A DNA stretch of 64,000 bases from Rhodanobacter sp. Lineage in GTDB: Bacteria; Pseudomonadota; Gammaproteobacteria; Xanthomonadales; Rhodanobacteraceae. Within the stretch, counting starts at the first letter, position 1. Each line of letters starts with the position of its first letter. The stretch spans positions 1-64,000 of the forward strand of contig SCRF01000104.1 in NCBI GenBank assembly GCA_004322005.1. Direction: 5' to 3'. The position numbers were made by a program, and so were the translations under genes. Positions 43,405 through 52,870 of this stretch are shown here, in pieces. The notes under the pieces are model-generated. The model saw nothing but the letters and a program-made list of their open reading frames with translations. It did not search any database and was not told the origin of the DNA.

Positions 43405-46400
43405 TCATGCAGGATTCGTTTTTCCTCCGAGCAGTTGCCTGCCTTGGGCGATCGCCGTTTGCAACTGCTTTTCGCCGGACTGTGCCTGCCGGTCGAGCAT
43501 GTCGAAAACCCGATATTGCGCCGGCGTGGGTTTGTCGTACGCCAGATCGATGTCGGCGGCAAGATAGGCCAATTGACTGCGCAGCCTGGTCGGGTGCAGC
43601 AAGCTGCCTTCGCTCGACTGGATCTTGAGCTGGACCAGCTTGCCGATCTGTTCCTCGAGCGCTGCCAGCGTGGCATGGGCTTTCGTCGCGCCGAGCTTGT
43701 GCGCAGCGAGGGCGGCAGTGAGCCGATCGCGCATGGCGATGGCCTGATTGAGCGTGCTGTCGAGCGTGTCCAGCGTCGTGTGGATGCGCATCTGCAGCGC
43801 CAGGCGCTGCCGCAGCGCGTCGGCCGCCGGATGCAGCCGCGGATCGAGCGCGACGTCAAAGGACTGCCGGGTTATCTGGCCGTTGTCGTCGAGTACCACG
43901 GTGTAGCGCCCTGGTGGCACCGTGGGGCCTTTGACGCTGTCGGGCAGGCCGCCGGCGGCGATCGGCGGCTGGAAGCCGGTCACCTCGGTGGCGTCGGGAT
44001 AGCGCAGATCCCACTGGAAGTGGTTCATCCCCGGCGAAACGGCCGTGAGCTTTTCCAGCGCCGCCTGCTTCTTCTGCGTCGGTGTGCGGTTGTCGCGCGC
44101 GGCGGCGCTGAGCTTGGCTGGCTTGGTCTTGAGATGCAGCGCGAAGCGCCGGATCAGTTGACCCCTGGCATCCATGAATGAAAGGCTCACCGGCGCCTTG
44201 CCGTGATAGCTGGCGGGCAGGCGGAAAAACACGCTGGCCCCGAACGGCGGGTTGGTACCCACCGCCGGTACACGTTTGGCCTGGGGATTCTTCCCGTAAG
44301 CATGGCTGAGCCACGCCGTTTGCGGTGCATACAGCTGCGCCACGTTCGGGTTCACTGCCGGCTGCTGCGAGCGCTGTTCCAGCAGGGCCAGATTGTCCAG
44401 CACCCAGAACGCGCGTCCGTGCGTTGCGGCGACCAGATCGCCCTGGCGCGAATCGATCGCCAGGTCGCGCACCTGCACCTTCGGCAGGTTCAGGCCCAGC
44501 GGCTGCCACTTCGCGCCGCCGTCAAAGCTGGCATACACGGTGTTCTTGGTGCCGAGGAACAGCAGCCTCGGGTCGGACGGATCCTGGCGCACCACGAACA
44601 CGTACTGGTCATCGGGCAGGCCGGTCGTACGCGCGGTCCAGTGCGCGCCATAGTCCGTGGTCTCGAACACGTAGGGGCGGAAGTCGTCCCACATGTAGCG
44701 TGAGGCGGTAAGCCATGCGACGCCCTTGGCCACGTGCGAGGGCTCGATCGAGCTGATCTGGGCCCATTTCGGCAGGCCTTCGGGCCTTGCCACCTGCCAG
44801 TGCGCGCCGCCGTCGGTGGTGACATGCACCAGGCCGTCGGCCGAGCCGGCCCAGATGACCTTGTCGTCCAGCGGCGAGGCCGCCAGCGCCGAGATGTCGG
44901 GGAAGATTTCCGCGCCGGATTGATCCAGGTCCACCGGGCCGCCGCTGGGCAACTCGGTGCTGGGGTCGTTGCGCGTCAGGTCGGGGCTGATGCGCGTCCA
45001 GTTCTCGCCACCATCGGTGCTGCTGAGCACGTACTGCGACGCCAGCAGCAAGTGCTTCGCATTGGCGGCCGAAAACAGGATCGGATGGGTCCAGCCGAAG
45101 CGGTATTTCAGCGCGTTGGAGGCAGCCCCTTCCTGGTAATCGGGCCAGGGACTGACTTCGCGCGACTGCCCGGTAGACATGTCATAGCGCAGCAGGATGC
45201 TGTAGTAGCCGCTGCCGAAGGTCACGTTCGGGTTCCCCGGCATCGGCGCGATGAAGGTGCTCTCGCCATACGCCACGTGATGCCAGGCACCCAACGGGAT
45301 CATCCCACCGGGCGTGGCGCTGGGCCCTTCGAACGAACCCTCGTCCTGCTGCGCGCCATAGATGTGGAACGGAAACTGGCCGTCCAGCGCCACGTGGTAG
45401 AACTGCCCGGTGGGCTGGTTGTGTTCGCCGCTCCAGGAGTTGCCGCCGTCGGTGGAAACCGTGGCGCCGCCGTCGTTGCCCTCCAGCAGCAGCTTCGGAT
45501 CATCCGGGTTGATCCACACGATGTGGTTGTCGCCGTGCGGCGTATGCAGTTTGGCGAACCGTTTGCCGCCGTCGTGCGAAACCCACAGCGCATCCACCTG
45601 CGGCACGTAGACCGTGTTGGCGTCGGTGGGGTCGGCGTAGATGCTCATGTAGTAGAACGCGCGCTGGCGCAGGCTCTGGCCGGCGTTGACCCGGGTCCAG
45701 CTGGTGCCGCCGTCGTCGGAGCGGAACACTCCGCCATCCTTGGCCTGCACGATGCTGTAGAGCACGTTCGGCTTGCTGGCCGCCACGCTGATGCCGATGC
45801 GACCCAGTACGCCCTGCGGGAATCCCTGGTGGCGGGAGATCTCGGTCCAGTGCGCGCCGCCGTCGCCGCTCTTGTAGAGACCGCTGCCGGGGCCGCCGTC
45901 GTCGAGCTTCCACGGTGTGCGATGGGCCTGCCACATCGCGGCATACAGCACGTCGGGATGGTTCGGATCCATCACCAGATCGATCGCACCGGTCCTGGCG
46001 TCGGTGTACAGGATCTTCGTCCAGCTCTTGCCGCCGTCCACCGACTTGAACACCCCGCGCTGCGGGTTGGGTTGGAACACATGCCCCATCGACGCGGCGT
46101 AGACCACGTCGGGATTTTTCGGGTCGACCACGATGGCGCTGATCGTGTGGGTCCCGGCCAGGCCCGCCGCATGCCAGGTCTTGCCGGCATCGTCGGAACG
46201 GAACACGCCATCGCCGGTAATCAGGTCGCCGCGGATGTCGCTCTCGCCGGTGCCGACGTAGATGATCCGGGGATCGGAAGGTGCCACGGCGATCGCGCCG
46301 ATACTGTTGCTCGATCCGGGCAGCGTGCCGTCGGAGATGTTGTTCCACTTGACGCCGTAGTCCGTGCTGCGCCAGACACCACCGTCCACGGCGCCCATGT

Positions 46401-46608
46401 AGAACAGGTCGCGTTGACCGGCCACGCCAGTCACGGCGACCACGCGGCCACCGATCCACGGGCCGACATTGCGCCACGTCGGCTGGCCGGTCGGCACCGG
46501 TGACGGTGGCGGGTTCGCCCCCGCGACCGTGCACAGGACAAGTGCACCGGCCAGGGCTACCGGAGCAGCGCAGCGGTGGAAATTCTTCAACATCGCAAGG
46601 GATTTCAT
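43405..46608 (-). CDS. Exported BNR/sortilin-like beta-propeller protein
   Basis: A 1067-residue secreted or periplasmic protein. The signal peptide lies within the first 31 residues (APVALAGALVLCTVAGA). It carries at least ten BNR/Asp-box repeats of the type S.DGG..W (for example STDYGVKWNNIS, SVDGGKSWTKI, SDDGGTSWTRV, STDGGENWTRIS, SFDGGAKWQPL). This predicts one or two large propellers of the VPS10/sortilin type up to about residue 745. The remaining part (about 850-1067) is a mixed sandwich and helical region (RYTVVLDDNGQITRQSFDVA, LAALEEQIGKLVQLK). Related to COG4447 proteins sometimes called glycosyl hydrolases, without proven catalysis. ATG 46608 follows AGGAG. Confidence 0.9.
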   Translation of the reverse strand: MKSLAMLKNFHRCAAPVALAGALVLCTVAGANPPPSPVPTGQPTWRNVGPWIGGRVVAVTGVAGQRDLFYMGAVDGGVWRSTDYGVKWNNISDGTLPGSSNSIGAIAVAPSDPRIIYVGTGESDIRGDLITGDGVFRSDDAGKTWHAAGLAGTHTISAIVVDPKNPDVVYAASMGHVFQPNPQRGVFKSVDGGKSWTKILYTDARTGAIDLVMDPNHPDVLYAAMWQAHRTPWKLDDGGPGSGLYKSGDGGAHWTEISRHQGFPQGVLGRIGISVAASKPNVLYSIVQAKDGGVFRSDDGGTSWTRVNAGQSLRQRAFYYMSIYADPTDANTVYVPQVDALWVSHDGGKRFAKLHTPHGDNHIVWINPDDPKLLLEGNDGGATVSTDGGNSWSGEHNQPTGQFYHVALDGQFPFHIYGAQQDEGSFEGPSATPGGMIPLGAWHHVAYGESTFIAPMPGNPNVTFGSGYYSILLRYDMSTGQSREVSPWPDYQEGAASNALKYRFGWTHPILFSAANAKHLLLASQYVLSSTDGGENWTRISPDLTRNDPSTELPSGGPVDLDQSGAEIFPDISALAASPLDDKVIWAGSADGLVHVTTDGGAHWQVARPEGLPKWAQISSIEPSHVAKGVAWLTASRYMWDDFRPYVFETTDYGAHWTARTTGLPDDQYVFVVRQDPSDPRLLFLGTKNTVYASFDGGAKWQPLGLNLPKVQVRDLAIDSRQGDLVAATHGRAFWVLDNLALLEQRSQQPAVNPNVAQLYAPQTAWLSHAYGKNPQAKRVPAVGTNPPFGASVFFRLPASYHGKAPVSLSFMDARGQLIRRFALHLKTKPAKLSAAARDNRTPTQKKQAALEKLTAVSPGMNHFQWDLRYPDATEVTGFQPPIAAGGLPDSVKGPTVPPGRYTVVLDDNGQITRQSFDVALDPRLHPAADALRQRLALQMRIHTTLDTLDSTLNQAIAMRDRLTAALAAHKLGATKAHATLAALEEQIGKLVQLKIQSSEGSLLHPTRLRSQLAYLAADIDLAYDKPTPAQYRVFDMLDRQAQSGEKQLQTAIAQGRQLLGGKTNPA

Positions 46609-46752
46609 GGCACGAACTCCTTGATGCTTTTGTTTGATCTATCGCTCATGGCAACTCCTTGTCGATGGGTGTGGTCCACGCGCCGCCGGTTCCGCAGATG
46701 TCGAGTGTGGATGCCCTTGGCAAAAACGTCGAATTAAAAGGAATGCAGGTGG

Positions 46753-49635
46753 TTATCCTGACGGCCTGATCCGGCCCCATTGTCCGTCGATCGCGGACTG
46801 GACCGCCGGCGCTCCCGATCGCCACGAGTCGGGGGGTATCCAGCTCGCCATCCAGGCGGGGATCGCCTCGGCCGGCATCGGCTCGGCGATGGCGTAACCC
46901 TGCAACTGCCGACAGCCCAGCGCGATGAGAGTCTCGCCCTGGGCCTCCGACTCGATGCCTTCGGCGATCACCGTGATCCCCAGCAGGCGGGCCGTGGTGA
47001 GGATGCCGGTGGCGATCGCGATGTTGCGAGGCTCCACCAGGATGTCCCGCACGAAACTCTGGTCGATCTTCAGCGTGGCCACGTCCATCTGCTGGACGTG
47101 GCTGAGCGAGGCGCTGCCGGTGCCGAAATCGTCCAGGCTCACGTTCACCTGCCGCGCACGGCACTCGTCGATGACCAGGCGGGCCCTGGCTGGATCGAGC
47201 AACGGGCCGGTTTCGGTGATCTCGATGCCCAGCAAGGCGCCATCGACCGTCGGGTGCGCGGCCAGCGCCTGATCGATATCGTCGAGAAAATCCGGGTGCA
47301 TCAAGTGCCGGGTGCTGATGTTGACCGCCACCGGCAGCCGTATCCCCAGCGCCAGCCAGGCTGCGCTGGCGCGCAACGCGGCATCCAGCACATGGCGACC
47401 GATCGGACGCGCCAGCCGGCTGTCGTCGAGGGTGTGGTGGAACCGTGCCGGCGACAACAGGCCGATCGTGTCGTCGCGCAGCCGCAGCAGGGCTTCCGCA
47501 CCAATGACGCGCGAAACGGCGGACCCGACATCGAACGCGACGATCGGCTGGAACAGCAGCACCAGGTTGCCGTCGTCCAGCGCGCCGGCCACGCGGGTCT
47601 TCATCGAGCGCTGTTCCACCTCGCCAAGTTCGATCGCCGCGGAGTACAGCTGGTCGTGGTCGCGTCCCTGGCCCTTGGCGGCGAACATGGCCAGATCCGC
47701 ATGGCGCACGAGCGTTTCCGCATCGACATGGTCCTCGGGATACAGCGTCAGGCCCACGCTGGCGGACAGGTGCAGCACCTCGCCTTGCCACGACAACGGG
47801 GCACGAATGGCCTCGAGGACGCGGGCACTCGTCAGCCGCATGTCCTGCGCGCTGCCGAGATCGGCAAGCAGGATGGCGAATTCGTCGCTGCCCAGCCGGC
47901 CCACGACGTCGCCCTCATCCAGCGCACTGCCGATCCGCCCTGCGATTTCCTTCAGGACCCCGTTGCCTGCCGCGTGCCCGAGCTGGTCGTTGACGTGCTT
48001 GAAGTCGTCGAGGTCGATCACGCCGACGCCCAGCAGCGCCCGGTGGCGTTGCGCCTGGCCGAGCGCCCGTTCAAGCAGTTCGAGGAACAGCCGGCGATTG
48101 GGCAATGCGGTCACCGGATCGTAGTAGGCCAGCCGCTCGACTTCCGCTTCCTGCGCCTTGCGTTCGGTGATGTCGATCAGATGCCACACGCGCCCGGAGG
48201 GCCGGCCGTCGAGCATCAGCGGCGCGAAGCTGCGCAGATACGTGCGCCCGCGACTGATCGAAATCTCCTCGGTCTCGACCGGTTCGGCACGTTCGAGAAT
48301 GGCGCTGATGCGGTTGAGTTCGCGCTCGGGGTCCGCATAGGCCATGCGAACCCTGTCGTCGAGCTGGGCTGCGGACAGCCCGATCAGCTGCCCGGGCTCC
48401 TCGGCCAGGTCGAACATCCGGCACAGCGTGGCATTGCAGAACTGCACCCGGTCGGTCATGTCCATCACCAGCACGCCCGCGTAGCGGCTGTCGAGGATCG
48501 CCTGGAAGCGGCGCAGACTGAGCTTGAGCTGCTGTTCGGCCTGCTCTTGTGCCTGGTTGGCACGCAACTGCTCCAGCCCCAGACTCAGTTCCCTGGCAAT
48601 CTCCTCGAAAACCCTCGTCTCCGCGCCCGAAAACGCATCTTCGGCTTGCGCGCCGATCACGATCACGCCCGCCACCTTTCCACGCAGGCGCAGCGGCAGA
48701 CCATGCAGCGCACCCAGCCCCAGCCTGCGGGCGTGCCCGGCCCCGGTTTGCTCACCGCCCTCGTTCGTCAGCATCACTACCGGTTCGCCGGACCGGATCA
48801 CCGCCGCGGTCACGCCCGTGGAAACGCTGGGGGCGGCAAGCTCGAGTCTGAGCGACTGGTAGGTTTCGGCGCCACGTCCCGCGTGTGCACGCAGTTCCAC
48901 GGTCTGCGCCGGGTCGTTCGTCAGCAGGCCCATCCAGCACACCGGGTACGCCCCCACATCCACCACCACGCGGCAGGCTTCGCCGAGCAGATCGTCCTCC
49001 GTGCCTGCATGCGTGGCGACCTTGAGCGTCTCGCTCAGCAGCCGCAGCGCGCGTTGACTGCGCTCGGCGACAAGCAGGGCCTGATCGAGCCGGGCAAGTT
49101 GCGCGTCGCCCTCGAGTGCGTGACCGATGCTGAGCGCGGCACGTTCAAGCAGCTTCAGCAGCTCCGGCGCGAAAAACTCGGGGGTGCTCGAGCGCAGGAT
49201 CAGCGCCGTGCGGATCTCGCCGAAGCAGTACACCGGTACCGCGGCCGAGGATCGGATGCCATGACGGGCATAGCCGGGCCGCAACGCTTCTCTGCCGGGG
49301 GCGTTGACGATATCGGGTTCGACATCGATCCTGCCCGCCCAGAACAAGGAGCGTGCGATCGCCAGCGGCACCGAGTCCGGATAGAGGTCCTCCTCCCCCG
49401 CAGGCACCGTGGCAGGCGCCCGTCTTCGCATGACGCCCGCCGCGTAGTCGATTTCCCCGACCAGCACCAGCAGGGCGCCCACCTGACGCTCGAAAATATC
49501 CACGATCCCGTCGTACAGCGCCTGCGGTTGCGGCATGGACGCGACGAGATCGCCGATGTCGGCCAGCACGGCGTAGAAGCGCTCCATCGGAACCGGCGCA
49601 GGTGCATGCGTGGGGAGAATGGGGGGCGAAGTCAT
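46753..49635 (-). CDS. GAF-GAF-PAS-GGDEF-EAL cyclic-di-GMP protein
   Basis: A 960-residue cytoplasmic signalling protein without membrane segments. Two GAF-like domains lie at about 20-180 and 200-355, a PAS domain at about 370-485 (ILDSRYAGVLVMDMTDRVQF). The GGDEF domain spans about 495-650, where the signature is GSDEF (about 580). The EAL domain spans about 665-925 and keeps GAEALLRL, EITETGPL, LDDFGTGSASLSH, KIDQSFV and IAEGIES, so it should be an active phosphodiesterase. The cyclase signature keeps the acidic pair but has Ser at the second Gly, so activity is uncertain. No partner gene nearby. Confidence 0.93.
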   Translation of the reverse strand: MTSPPILPTHAPAPVPMERFYAVLADIGDLVASMPQPQALYDGIVDIFERQVGALLVLVGEIDYAAGVMRRRAPATVPAGEEDLYPDSVPLAIARSLFWAGRIDVEPDIVNAPGREALRPGYARHGIRSSAAVPVYCFGEIRTALILRSSTPEFFAPELLKLLERAALSIGHALEGDAQLARLDQALLVAERSQRALRLLSETLKVATHAGTEDDLLGEACRVVVDVGAYPVCWMGLLTNDPAQTVELRAHAGRGAETYQSLRLELAAPSVSTGVTAAVIRSGEPVVMLTNEGGEQTGAGHARRLGLGALHGLPLRLRGKVAGVIVIGAQAEDAFSGAETRVFEEIARELSLGLEQLRANQAQEQAEQQLKLSLRRFQAILDSRYAGVLVMDMTDRVQFCNATLCRMFDLAEEPGQLIGLSAAQLDDRVRMAYADPERELNRISAILERAEPVETEEISISRGRTYLRSFAPLMLDGRPSGRVWHLIDITERKAQEAEVERLAYYDPVTALPNRRLFLELLERALGQAQRHRALLGVGVIDLDDFKHVNDQLGHAAGNGVLKEIAGRIGSALDEGDVVGRLGSDEFAILLADLGSAQDMRLTSARVLEAIRAPLSWQGEVLHLSASVGLTLYPEDHVDAETLVRHADLAMFAAKGQGRDHDQLYSAAIELGEVEQRSMKTRVAGALDDGNLVLLFQPIVAFDVGSAVSRVIGAEALLRLRDDTIGLLSPARFHHTLDDSRLARPIGRHVLDAALRASAAWLALGIRLPVAVNISTRHLMHPDFLDDIDQALAAHPTVDGALLGIEITETGPLLDPARARLVIDECRARQVNVSLDDFGTGSASLSHVQQMDVATLKIDQSFVRDILVEPRNIAIATGILTTARLLGITVIAEGIESEAQGETLIALGCRQLQGYAIAEPMPAEAIPAWMASWIPPDSWRSGAPAVQSAIDGQWGRIRPSG

Positions 49636-49725
49636 GAATGATTCCGATGCGACTCCTGCATGGCTGCAAGCGAAAGCTTGCCAATGAGAATCGATCCTAC
49701 CATTGCGGACAGACAGAAAAGGGGG

Positions 49726-50247
49726 TCAGCGCAGCAGCAGCCCCGGTGCCAGCACGAGTGCGGCGAACAGGCCTGCCACCACATCGTCCACCATCACGCC
49801 CATGCCGCCCTTGAGGTGGCGGTCCAGCCAGCGGATCGGCCACGGTTTCCACACGTCGAACAGGCGGAACAGCACAAAGCCGGCAGCCGGCATCCACCAC
49901 GTCATGCCCGATGCGGGCAGCAGTGCGGGCATCGACAGCGGGATCAGCGCGATCCACTGGCCGATGAATTCGTCCCAGACCAGGCTGCGGTGATCGTCGA
50001 CGCCGAGCGCGCGGCCGGCGATATCGCAGGCCCACACGCCGAGCGCGAAACCCGCCAGCAGCACCAGCAGGTACCACGGCAACGCCAGCCGACGCAGCAG
50101 CAGCCAGGGCAGCAGGGCTGCCAGCGAACCGAAGCTGCCTTGCGCGACGGGCGCCAGACCGGAACCGAAACCGCAGGCGAGCCAGCCGGCCGGTGTGGCC
50201 AGCAGGGCGCGGCGCTGTTCGGCGCTGAGCGTTTTCTTCGCGCTCAC
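49726..50247 (-). CDS. pgpA: Phosphatidylglycerophosphatase A
   Basis: A 173-residue membrane phosphatase that converts phosphatidylglycerophosphate to phosphatidylglycerol. Family motifs: ACGFGSGLAPVAQGSFGSLA at the N-terminus, HRSLVWDEFIGQWIAL in the middle and FVLFRLFDVWKPWPIRWLDR, then GGMGVMVDDVVAGLFAAL with the conserved acidic residues at the C-terminus. Several hydrophobic helices. The start is GTG 50247, overlapping the thiL stop as GTGA. Pairing of thiL and pgpA in this order is common in proteobacteria. Confidence 0.94.
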   Translation of the reverse strand: MSAKKTLSAEQRRALLATPAGWLACGFGSGLAPVAQGSFGSLAALLPWLLLRRLALPWYLLVLLAGFALGVWACDIAGRALGVDDHRSLVWDEFIGQWIALIPLSMPALLPASGMTWWMPAAGFVLFRLFDVWKPWPIRWLDRHLKGGMGVMVDDVVAGLFAALVLAPGLLLR

Positions 50248-51215
50248 GCGAAATGCTCCCAGCCCTGGCGATCGGTCGGCAGCCACGCACCGTCGTGGCC
50301 GCGCACCCGCACGCCGCTGCCTTCGACGATACGGCCGATGCGCGTCACGCCGCAGCCAAGCCGCGCAAGATCCGCCTGCACGTCGGCCAGCCGGTGCGTC
50401 GGCACGCTGAAGCACAGCTCGTAGTCGTCGCCGCCGCTGAGCGCGAAGTGCAGGGCCGTGGCATCGTCATGCAGTTGCAGCAGGGCCGGCGAGCGCGGCA
50501 GCAGCGCCGCGTCGATTTCCGCGCCGACGCCGCTGGCGTGGCAGATGTGCCCGAGATCGGCGAGCAGGCCGTCGGAGATGTCGATGCAGGCGCTCGCCTG
50601 GGCGCGCAAGGCCGTGCCCGCGGCGAGTCGCGGCAGCGGGCGATTGAGCCGCGCGATCAGGAAGTCGCGCGCCCTGGCATGCGGGTCGTCGTCGCGCCGG
50701 GGCTGCTGCAGCGCATTGAGGCCGGCGGCCGCATCGCCCAGCGTGCCGGTGACCAGCACGGCGTCGCCCACACTTGCGCCGGCGCGGGTCAGCGCCTTGC
50801 CCGGCGGCACGAAACCGTGCACGGCGACGCTGATGCACAGCGGCCCGCGCGTGGTGTCGCCGCCGACCAGGGCGAGCCGATGCGGCTGCGCCAGCTGCGC
50901 GAAGCCCGCGGCAAAACCTTCGACGAAAGCCGGGTCGGCCGTGGGCAGGGTCAACGCCAGCAGCGCCCACGCCGGGCTCGCGCCCATCGCCGCCAGATCG
51001 GACAGGTTCACCGCCAGCGCCTTCCAGCCGATGTCCGCCGCGGCGGTACCGCGCGGGAAGTGCACGCCTTCGACCAGCGTGTCGATCGCCACGGCCAGTT
51101 CCTTGCCGGCCGGTACCGCCAGCAGCGCGGCGTCATCGCCGATGCCCAGGCGCACGTCGTCGCGCGGCTGCGCCGTCAGCTCGCGGATGCGCTCGATCAA
51201 CCGGAATTCCAGCAC
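50244..51215 (-). CDS. thiL: Thiamine-monophosphate kinase
   Basis: A 323-residue enzyme making thiamine pyrophosphate from thiamine monophosphate and ATP. Motifs of the PurM/ThiL fold: DDVRLGIGDDAALL (Asp pair binding magnesium), VDTLVEGVHFPRG seen as IDTLVEGVHFPRGT, WKALAVNLSDLAAMGASP, VGGDTTRGPLCISV, and IDISDGLLADLGHI. The start is taken as GTG 51215 (VLEFRLIERI, the family N-terminus); a TTG at 51233, overlapping the previous stop, is possible. Part of ribH-nusB-GNAT-thiL-pgpA. Confidence 0.94.
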   Translation of the reverse strand: MLEFRLIERIRELTAQPRDDVRLGIGDDAALLAVPAGKELAVAIDTLVEGVHFPRGTAAADIGWKALAVNLSDLAAMGASPAWALLALTLPTADPAFVEGFAAGFAQLAQPHRLALVGGDTTRGPLCISVAVHGFVPPGKALTRAGASVGDAVLVTGTLGDAAAGLNALQQPRRDDDPHARARDFLIARLNRPLPRLAAGTALRAQASACIDISDGLLADLGHICHASGVGAEIDAALLPRSPALLQLHDDATALHFALSGGDDYELCFSVPTHRLADVQADLARLGCGVTRIGRIVEGSGVRVRGHDGAWLPTDRQGWEHFA

Positions 51216-51229
51216 GGGCTCGCCGGCCT

Positions 51230-51793
51230 TCAAGACGCGTCGCCCGGGCGCGCGAAGACGATGGTGGGGCTGCCGTGGTAGCTGGTTTCCTGCCAGCGAC
51301 GAAACCCGGCCTTCTCGGCGACCCGGATCGAGGCCAGGTTCTGCGGCGCGATGATGCACACTTCGCGGCGGTCGCCGAGATGCGCCTGGCCCCAGGCGCT
51401 GACCGCCGCCACGGCTTCGCTGGCGTAGCCGTGGCCGTGCGCGTGCGTGGCCAGCACCCAGCCGAATTCGAGCATGCCCTCCAGGCTCGGCACGATCTCG
51501 CGCTTGAAATCGGCATAGCCGACATCGCCGATATGGCGGCCGCTGGCCTTTTCCACGACCGCCCAGTAACCGTAGCCCAGCAGGCACCAGAGCCCGCGAT
51601 ACTGCAGCAGGCGCTTCCAGACTTCCTCGACGGTGGACGGGCGGCCGCCGATATAACGGACCACCTCCGGATCGGTCCAGATCGCCTGGCAGGTCGCGTA
51701 GTCGTCGGCGCGATGGCCGCGCAGCAGGAGCCGTGCGGTTTCGATCGCCGGCACCGGCCCGACGGACGGGAACCCGGCGACCGCGGCGGACAT
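51230..51793 (-). CDS. GNAT family acetyltransferase
   Basis: A 187-residue acetyltransferase of the RimJ/RimL-like (Acetyltransf_3) group. ETARLLLRGHRADDYATCQA is the common N-terminus. The acetyl-CoA site lies near ATHAHGHGYASEAVAAV, and the C-terminus has NLASIRVAEKAGFRRWQET. Target unknown; this group acetylates proteins or small amines. It lies between nusB and thiL: its start ATG overlaps the nusB stop (ATGA). Confidence 0.9.
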   Translation of the reverse strand: MSAAVAGFPSVGPVPAIETARLLLRGHRADDYATCQAIWTDPEVVRYIGGRPSTVEEVWKRLLQYRGLWCLLGYGYWAVVEKASGRHIGDVGYADFKREIVPSLEGMLEFGWVLATHAHGHGYASEAVAAVSAWGQAHLGDRREVCIIAPQNLASIRVAEKAGFRRWQETSYHGSPTIVFARPGDAS

Positions 51794-52239
51794 CAGCCCT
51801 GCTTCTCCACCGCGCGCAGCTCGGCGGCCAGCTTGTCCAGCACGCCGTTGACGTAGCTGTGGCCGTGATCGGCACCGAAGCGCTTGGTGACCTCGATCGC
51901 CTCGTTGATCACCACCCGGTACGGCACGTCGGGGCGGAACTTCAGCTCGTAGGCGGCCAGCCGCAGCGCGGCGCGTTCGATCGGATCGATCTGCGCGACC
52001 TCGCGGTCGAGGTGCGGGCGCAGGCTCTCGTCGAGCGCCTCGACGTTCTTTTCGACCCCGTGCAGCAGATCCTCGAAGTAGTCGAGATCGGCCACTTCCA
52101 TGTCCTGCTCGTGCCGGAACTGCTCGATCACCGCGGTCATGTGGCTGCCGCTCATCTGCCACGCATACAGCGCCTGCAGGGCGCGGCGGCGGGCGCGCGA
52201 ACGCGCCTGCATGTCGATGCCGTGCGCCGGTGCGGCCAT
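51793..52239 (-). CDS. nusB: Transcription antitermination factor NusB
   Basis: A 148-residue all-helical RNA-binding protein that with NusE binds BoxA in rRNA leader transcripts. The N-terminus RSRARRRALQALYAWQMSGS and the C-terminal VINEAIEVTKRFGADHGHSY then VNGVLDKLAAEL are typical. ATG 52239 overlaps the ribH stop, and its own stop overlaps the next gene. The ribH-nusB order is widespread in proteobacteria. Confidence 0.96.
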   Translation of the reverse strand: MAAPAHGIDMQARSRARRRALQALYAWQMSGSHMTAVIEQFRHEQDMEVADLDYFEDLLHGVEKNVEALDESLRPHLDREVAQIDPIERAALRLAAYELKFRPDVPYRVVINEAIEVTKRFGADHGHSYVNGVLDKLAAELRAVEKQG

Positions 52240-52700
52240 CAGAGCTTCCCGTACAGGTTGACCATCTCGAGCGCGGCCATCGCCGCATCCGCGCCCTTGT
52301 TGCCGGCCTTGGTGCCGGCACGCTCGATCGCCTGCTCGATGCTGTCGGTGGTCAGCACGCCGAAGCTCACCGGCACGCCGGAATCCAGTGCGGCTTTCGC
52401 CAGGCCCTTGACGCATTCGCCCGCCACGTAGTCGAAGTGCGGGGTGGCGCCGCGGATCACCGCGCCCAGCGCAATCACCGCCACGTATTTGCCGGAGTGG
52501 GCCAGCTTGTGCGCGACCAGCGCGATCTCCCACGCGCCCGGCACGCGGACCAGTTCGATCGCCTCGTCCTTCACGCCATGGCGCAGCAGCACGTCACGCG
52601 CGCCGGCCACCAGCGGTTCCACGACGAAGCCGTTGAAGCGGCCGGCGACGATGGCAAAACGGCCCTTGGGCGCGGCGAAATCGCCTTCGATGATCTTCAT
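52239..52700 (-). CDS. ribH: 6,7-dimethyl-8-ribityllumazine synthase
   Basis: A 153-residue subunit of lumazine synthase, the penultimate step of riboflavin synthesis, condensing the pyrimidine diamine with the four-carbon phosphate made by RibB. Motifs: [80 protein letters not shown] 52700 ([14 protein letters not shown]) follows AGGAATACGA. First gene of the ribH-nusB-GNAT-thiL-pgpA unit, separate from the FMN-riboswitch-controlled ribE-ribBA unit. Confidence 0.96.
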   Translation of the reverse strand: MKIIEGDFAAPKGRFAIVAGRFNGFVVEPLVAGARDVLLRHGVKDEAIELVRVPGAWEIALVAHKLAHSGKYVAVIALGAVIRGATPHFDYVAGECVKGLAKAALDSGVPVSFGVLTTDSIEQAIERAGTKAGNKGADAAMAALEMVNLYGKL

Positions 52701-52776
52701 TCGTATTCCTCGGTGGACACAGTGGCCCATGCTGGCCGGTCATTTTACGGGTTTACCGATCCCGCTGCTCGCCTTG

Positions 52777-52870
52777 CCCCCCTGCGCTCAGGGGAGGGCT
52801 GGGGTGGGGGCGCTTTTGGGGCGTGGCGGCAACTTGACCTCCCCTCCTCAATCCTCCCCCAAGGGGGAGG
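52777..52870. repeat. Family D C-run/G-run repeat
   Basis: CCCCCCTGCGCTCAGGGGAG on the left and CCTCCTCAATCCTCCCCCAA-GGGGGAGG on the right. The right half overlaps the ldcA 3' end and supplies its stop codon. Confidence 0.7.
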